Source of the DNA: an uncultured Eubacteriales bacterium | Lineage (GTDB): Bacteria; Bacillota_A; Clostridia; Lachnospirales; Lachnospiraceae | DNA length: 7,667 bases | Assembly: GCA_900321365.1 (NCBI GenBank) | Contig: ONVT01000137.1 | Location: 1-7,667, forward strand | Direction: 5' to 3' | In this document: piece by piece, positions 6,183 to 7,667 of the stretch | Layout: each line of letters opens with the position of its first letter | Position numbering within the stretch: the first letter of the stretch is position 1 | Program-made: the position numbers and the translations under genes | The notes under the pieces: model-generated | The model's database searches: none | Seen by the model: the letters and a program-made list of their open reading frames with translations, nothing else | Told to the model about the DNA's origin: nothing

Positions 6183-6341
6183 AATGTTCCTCGTTACAAC
6201 TTCCATAATTGCACAGGAATTGACGGGAATCCAAACTCATATTATGCAGTAATCTGTGCTAAATCAAAGCGAATTACGTTAAATGAATTTGTAACAGCTG
6301 CGATCAGGGACGAATGTCAGAAAATGGCTGTACAGATGTAA
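6183..6341 (+). pseudogene. Start-less 52-codon frame, possible 3' remnant of a ribbon-helix-helix protein gene
   Basis: Continuous frame between an in-frame TAA (6180-6182) and TAA (6339-6341), with no ATG, GTG or TTG except two ATGs in the last 5 codons. The C-terminal half, including CAKSKRITLNEFVTAAIRDE (6255-6314), has the look of the second half of a small ribbon-helix-helix or HicB-type antitoxin (pattern A-x(4)-hSLNxaVxxAI). The first half resembles nothing I know. Only 5 nt after the stop a perfect hairpin terminator begins, as expected at the 3' end of a real gene. The upstream part would have been replaced by, or lost next to, the CIRCE/htpG promoter. A chance open frame of this size is quite possible. 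Confidence 0.3.
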
Positions 6342-6346
6342 AATCA

Positions 6347-6378
6347 AGGAGAGGTGCCACTCGTATAGCACCTCTCCT
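6347..6378. terminator. Hairpin terminator, probably for the LEA-like gene on the minus strand
   Basis: Perfect 11-bp stem AGGAGAGGTGC (6347-6357) / GCACCTCTCCT (6368-6378) with a 10-nt loop. On the minus strand it is followed by TTGATTTTAC, a fair T-tract, and lies 120 bp downstream of the 6498-7310 stop. On the plus strand it is followed by GCATTATCTTTC, a poorer tail, but is tightly spaced behind the gene remnant ending at 6341. It may be bidirectional. It also insulates htpG from minus-strand read-through. Confidence 0.7.
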
Positions 6379-6497
6379 GCATTATCTTTCATGGATTTTA
6401 TTTACTTCGGATAAGGCGAAAAAGGATTCCCTGATAACGCCGGTTATTCTGAAGTTGTTTCCTGTCGTTTGCCGAACCGGGATCTGGTCAAATCGAC

Positions 6498-7310
6498 TTA
6501 TACTCCGGTTACTTCCTTCACCTTGTCCGTCGCACACTCACAAGCCTGGGCCGCTGCGTCTTTCACTTCCTCAGCCGCGTCCGCAGCACATGCGCAGGCT
6601 TCCGCTGCCGTATCCTTTACTTCTTCGACAGCGTCTTCTGCCTTGTCTGCCGCGCACTCACACGCTTCAGCCGCTGCGTCCTTCACTTCCCCGGCCGCGT
6701 CCGCTGCTTCGTCGGTCCTCTTTTCTGCTGCCCCCTTGGCTTCATTGAAAAGACCTTCCGCGGTCGTCTTCACTTCCGTAAACGCCTTCATTGCCTTCTC
6801 CTGAGCCTGCTCAAAAAGAGTTTTTCCGTCGGCCTTTGCCTCGTTCTTTGCGTCATCAATGTTTTCCTTTGCGACAGCAACATCATCTGCTATTTCTGAC
6901 ACCTTCTTTTCAGCATCATACCTGACATCATCGACCTTCTGGCCCAAATCTGCCTTTGCTTTCTCTCCTTCCTGCTCAGCACGGGCCCTGGCTTCGGCAG
7001 CTTCCTGTGCCATCCTCGCTTCAGCCTCTTCCATAGCAGTACGGGAATTCTCAATTTCCTTTTCCAGGGACGCAACCTTCTCTGTCGCTGCCTTTGCCGC
7101 GTCCAGAAGAGGCTTCAGAGTGTCATCCATCACATCCGGATTCATCTCCGCATACTTTTTACCAAGCTCCGCATATGCTCTGGTGACTTCTTTCTGCGCA
7201 TTTGCAATCTGAATTTTTAGGCTTCCGGTCTCGGCGGCGTTCTTCGCACGTCCTGCTACAGTCTTTCCAAATCTTCCAAGGGAATCCCCAAGTTCATCAA
7301 AAAATGCCAT
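6498..7310 (-). CDS. Alanine-rich LEA-like helical protein with CxC repeats
   Basis: 270-aa protein, function unknown. The N-terminus (1-60; FFDELGDSLGRFGKTVAGRAKNAAE, then KIQIANAQKEVTRAYAELGKKYAEMNPD) resembles small Lachnospiraceae proteins that begin FFDKLG and carry a Y-x-x-[IL]G-K-x-Y motif. Residues 63-200 are one long charged A/E/K-rich helix or coiled coil. The C-terminal part resembles LEA or apolipoprotein-type amphipathic repeats. Residues 208-265 contain three repeats beginning EVKD-[AT]AA (22, 18 and 18 residues), each with a CxC motif: Cys217/219, 239/241 and 257/259. These are the only cysteines in the protein. No signal peptide or membrane helix is seen, so it is probably cytoplasmic or membrane-associated. 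The start has a perfect AAGGAGGT (complement of 7319-7326) 8 nt upstream. Terminator at 6347-6378. A protective stress role is inferred from LEA likeness only. Confidence 0.85.
   Translation of the reverse strand: MAFFDELGDSLGRFGKTVAGRAKNAAETGSLKIQIANAQKEVTRAYAELGKKYAEMNPDVMDDTLKPLLDAAKAATEKVASLEKEIENSRTAMEEAEARMAQEAAEARARAEQEGEKAKADLGQKVDDVRYDAEKKVSEIADDVAVAKENIDDAKNEAKADGKTLFEQAQEKAMKAFTEVKTTAEGLFNEAKGAAEKRTDEAADAAGEVKDAAAEACECAADKAEDAVEEVKDTAAEACACAADAAEEVKDAAAQACECATDKVKEVTGV
6516..6689 (-). repeat. Three tandem CxC-coding repeats in the LEA-like gene
   Basis: Codons 208-229, 230-247 and 248-265 encode imperfect repeats of EVKDAAAEACECAAD type. The first unit is four residues longer (insertion AEDA-like before VEEV). 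Similarity persists at DNA level (recurring GCGTC-CTTCACTTC and GCGCACTCACA/CATGCGCAGGC blocks on the + strand), consistent with tandem duplication of a 54-bp unit. Confidence 0.8.
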
Positions 7311-7455
7311 CAGTCTCTACCTCCTTCTTCATCAGTCTCATTGCTGCTTCTGCGGTTTTCTTATCAGCCTGCCTCATGTATTCCGTTCTGAGCCAGAGCA
7401 TCATGAAACTGTTACAAAACGAACTGTAACAATTCCACCACTGATCCGCAGACAT
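7297..7455 (-). CDS. Possible 52-aa leader protein overlapping the LEA-like gene
   Basis: ATG at 7455, TGA at 7297-7299, so it overlaps the start of the 6498-7310 gene by 14 nt in a different frame. The N-terminal half is aromatic and Cys-containing (MSADQWWNCYSSFCNSFMMLW); the rest is a charged helix (RTEYMRQADKKTAEAAMRLM). The downstream gene's ribosome binding site lies inside its KKEVE codons, an arrangement typical of translational coupling. Against it: no good ribosome binding site (only AGGA one base from the ATG), and the best nearby promoter would start transcription just 5 nt upstream. It could be leaderless, a short regulatory ORF or chance. I do not recognise the sequence. Confidence 0.4.
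   Translation of the reverse strand: MSADQWWNCYSSFCNSFMMLWLRTEYMRQADKKTAEAAMRLMKKEVETDGIF
7410..7431. promoter_or_regulatory. Dyad TGTTACA-N8-TGTAACA
   Basis: Perfect 7-bp inverted repeat (7410-7416 and 7425-7431) with an 8-bp centre, about 100 bp upstream of the LEA-like gene start and within the 52-codon frame. It has the size of a dimeric repressor operator, but it would lie about 30-50 bp downstream of the predicted start site (roadblock position). As RNA it forms a leader hairpin. No regulator can be named. Confidence 0.35.
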
Positions 7456-7466
7456 ATCCTGAAGTC

Positions 7467-7496
7467 ATTCTAACACGATTGACATATTAATGTAAT
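7467..7496 (-). promoter_or_regulatory. Promoter candidate for the LEA-like gene
   Basis: Minus strand: ATTACA (7491-7496, 4/6), 18-bp spacer, TGT-TAGAAT with the -10 at 7467-7472 (5/6 plus TGn extension). Start near 7460 gives a leader of about 150 nt for the LEA-like gene. Confidence 0.5.
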
Positions 7497-7667
7497 GAAT
7501 TTTCTGTGTCTGTACCCCTTGAATTATTAGCTAATTCTTATTAATATAATTATAGCTAAAAAGATGATTCAGACCATATTGCAGTTATACTGGTTAACCT
7601 TAGCGATTTCCAAGCGTCAGCGCCGGAAAGCGCTTAGTTTAACCGCATATACCGCGGTGAAATCGTC
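7497..7667. other. Non-coding AT-rich region with a large imperfect inverted repeat
   Basis: No convincing gene. 7521-7562 is strongly AT-rich and contains perfect TATAAT hexamers on both strands (7545-7550 plus; 7549-7554 minus), neither with a good -35, plus TTAGCTAA/AGCTAA symmetry. At 7592-7611 and 7625-7644 two 20-bp arms (GGTTAA...TTTCC and GGAAA...TTAACC) pair at 17 of 20 positions around a 13-nt loop. An 8-bp palindrome ACCGCGGT lies at 7651-7658. There is no T-tract on either side, so it is not an ordinary terminator. It could be a structured RNA, a transposable-element end or the 3' flank of a gene outside the window. Confidence 0.5.

Noticed and set aside
6446..6475. Small hairpin GATAAC/GTTATT as terminator of the LEA-like gene
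   Set aside because: Only a 6-bp stem, with T5 displaced by about 8 nt on the minus strand; the 11-bp hairpin at 6347-6378 is far stronger.
6469..7212. Ser/Ala-rich + strand frames at 6469-6804 and 6859-7212
   Set aside because: Shadows of the alanine-rich repeat gene on the minus strand; low-complexity translations are expected from its codon bias.
7479..7507. Perfect TTGACA (7479-7484) on the + strand as a promoter
   Set aside because: No acceptable -10 hexamer at 16-18 bp spacing and no + strand gene to serve.
7564..7667. Open frame from ATG 7564 running off the window (+)
   Set aside because: 34 codons, no ribosome binding site, and it runs through the large inverted repeat; not enough to call a gene.

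Overview
The window looks like chromosomal DNA from a clostridial Bacillota, most probably Lachnospiraceae. This rests on the clostridial-type argininosuccinate synthase, the DUF5721-like and DegV proteins, strong AGGAGG-type ribosome binding sites, TTGACA/TATAAT-type promoters and a CIRCE heat-shock operator. The family assignment is inferred from protein resemblance alone; no 16S or other marker is present.

Layout, left to right. Positions 1-1300 hold complete argG (+), the arginine biosynthesis ligase, cut just upstream of its ribosome binding site. From 1380 to 1888 is a small self-contained unit: an extended -10 promoter, an 85-aa single-pass membrane protein (+), a 24-bp tandem repeat that copies the gene's last codons including the stop, and an intrinsic terminator. 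A DUF5721-like gene (-, 1974-2444) and a degV gene (+, 2699-3538) diverge from a shared 254-bp region with one promoter for each. Between the convergent degV and htpG lies a 200-bp array of alternating TCCCCGCC/GGCGGGGA arms (3539-3740).

htpG (-, 3752-6058) encodes an Hsp90 chaperone of 768 aa, about 140 aa longer than usual, because an acidic low-complexity segment of roughly 108 residues is inserted in the middle domain. A consensus promoter and a near-perfect CIRCE element lie directly upstream, so HrcA-type heat-shock repression is predicted. Behind the CIRCE is a start-less 52-codon open frame (+), possibly the tail of a lost ribbon-helix-helix gene, followed by a perfect 11-bp terminator-like hairpin.

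The right part carries an alanine-rich, LEA-like helical protein (-, 6498-7310) whose six cysteines all fall in three CxC motifs within C-terminal repeats. A possible 52-aa leader ORF overlaps its start. The last 200 bp are AT-rich, with promoter-like motifs and a large imperfect inverted repeat at the edge.

The genes do not form one pathway. Housekeeping metabolism (argG), probable fatty-acid handling (degV) and stress functions (htpG, perhaps the LEA-like protein) lie in separate short transcription units. I see no defence system, phage, transposase, CRISPR array, tRNA or rRNA. The most unusual items are the Hsp90 insertion with its CIRCE control, the palindromic array, and the CxC-repeat protein.
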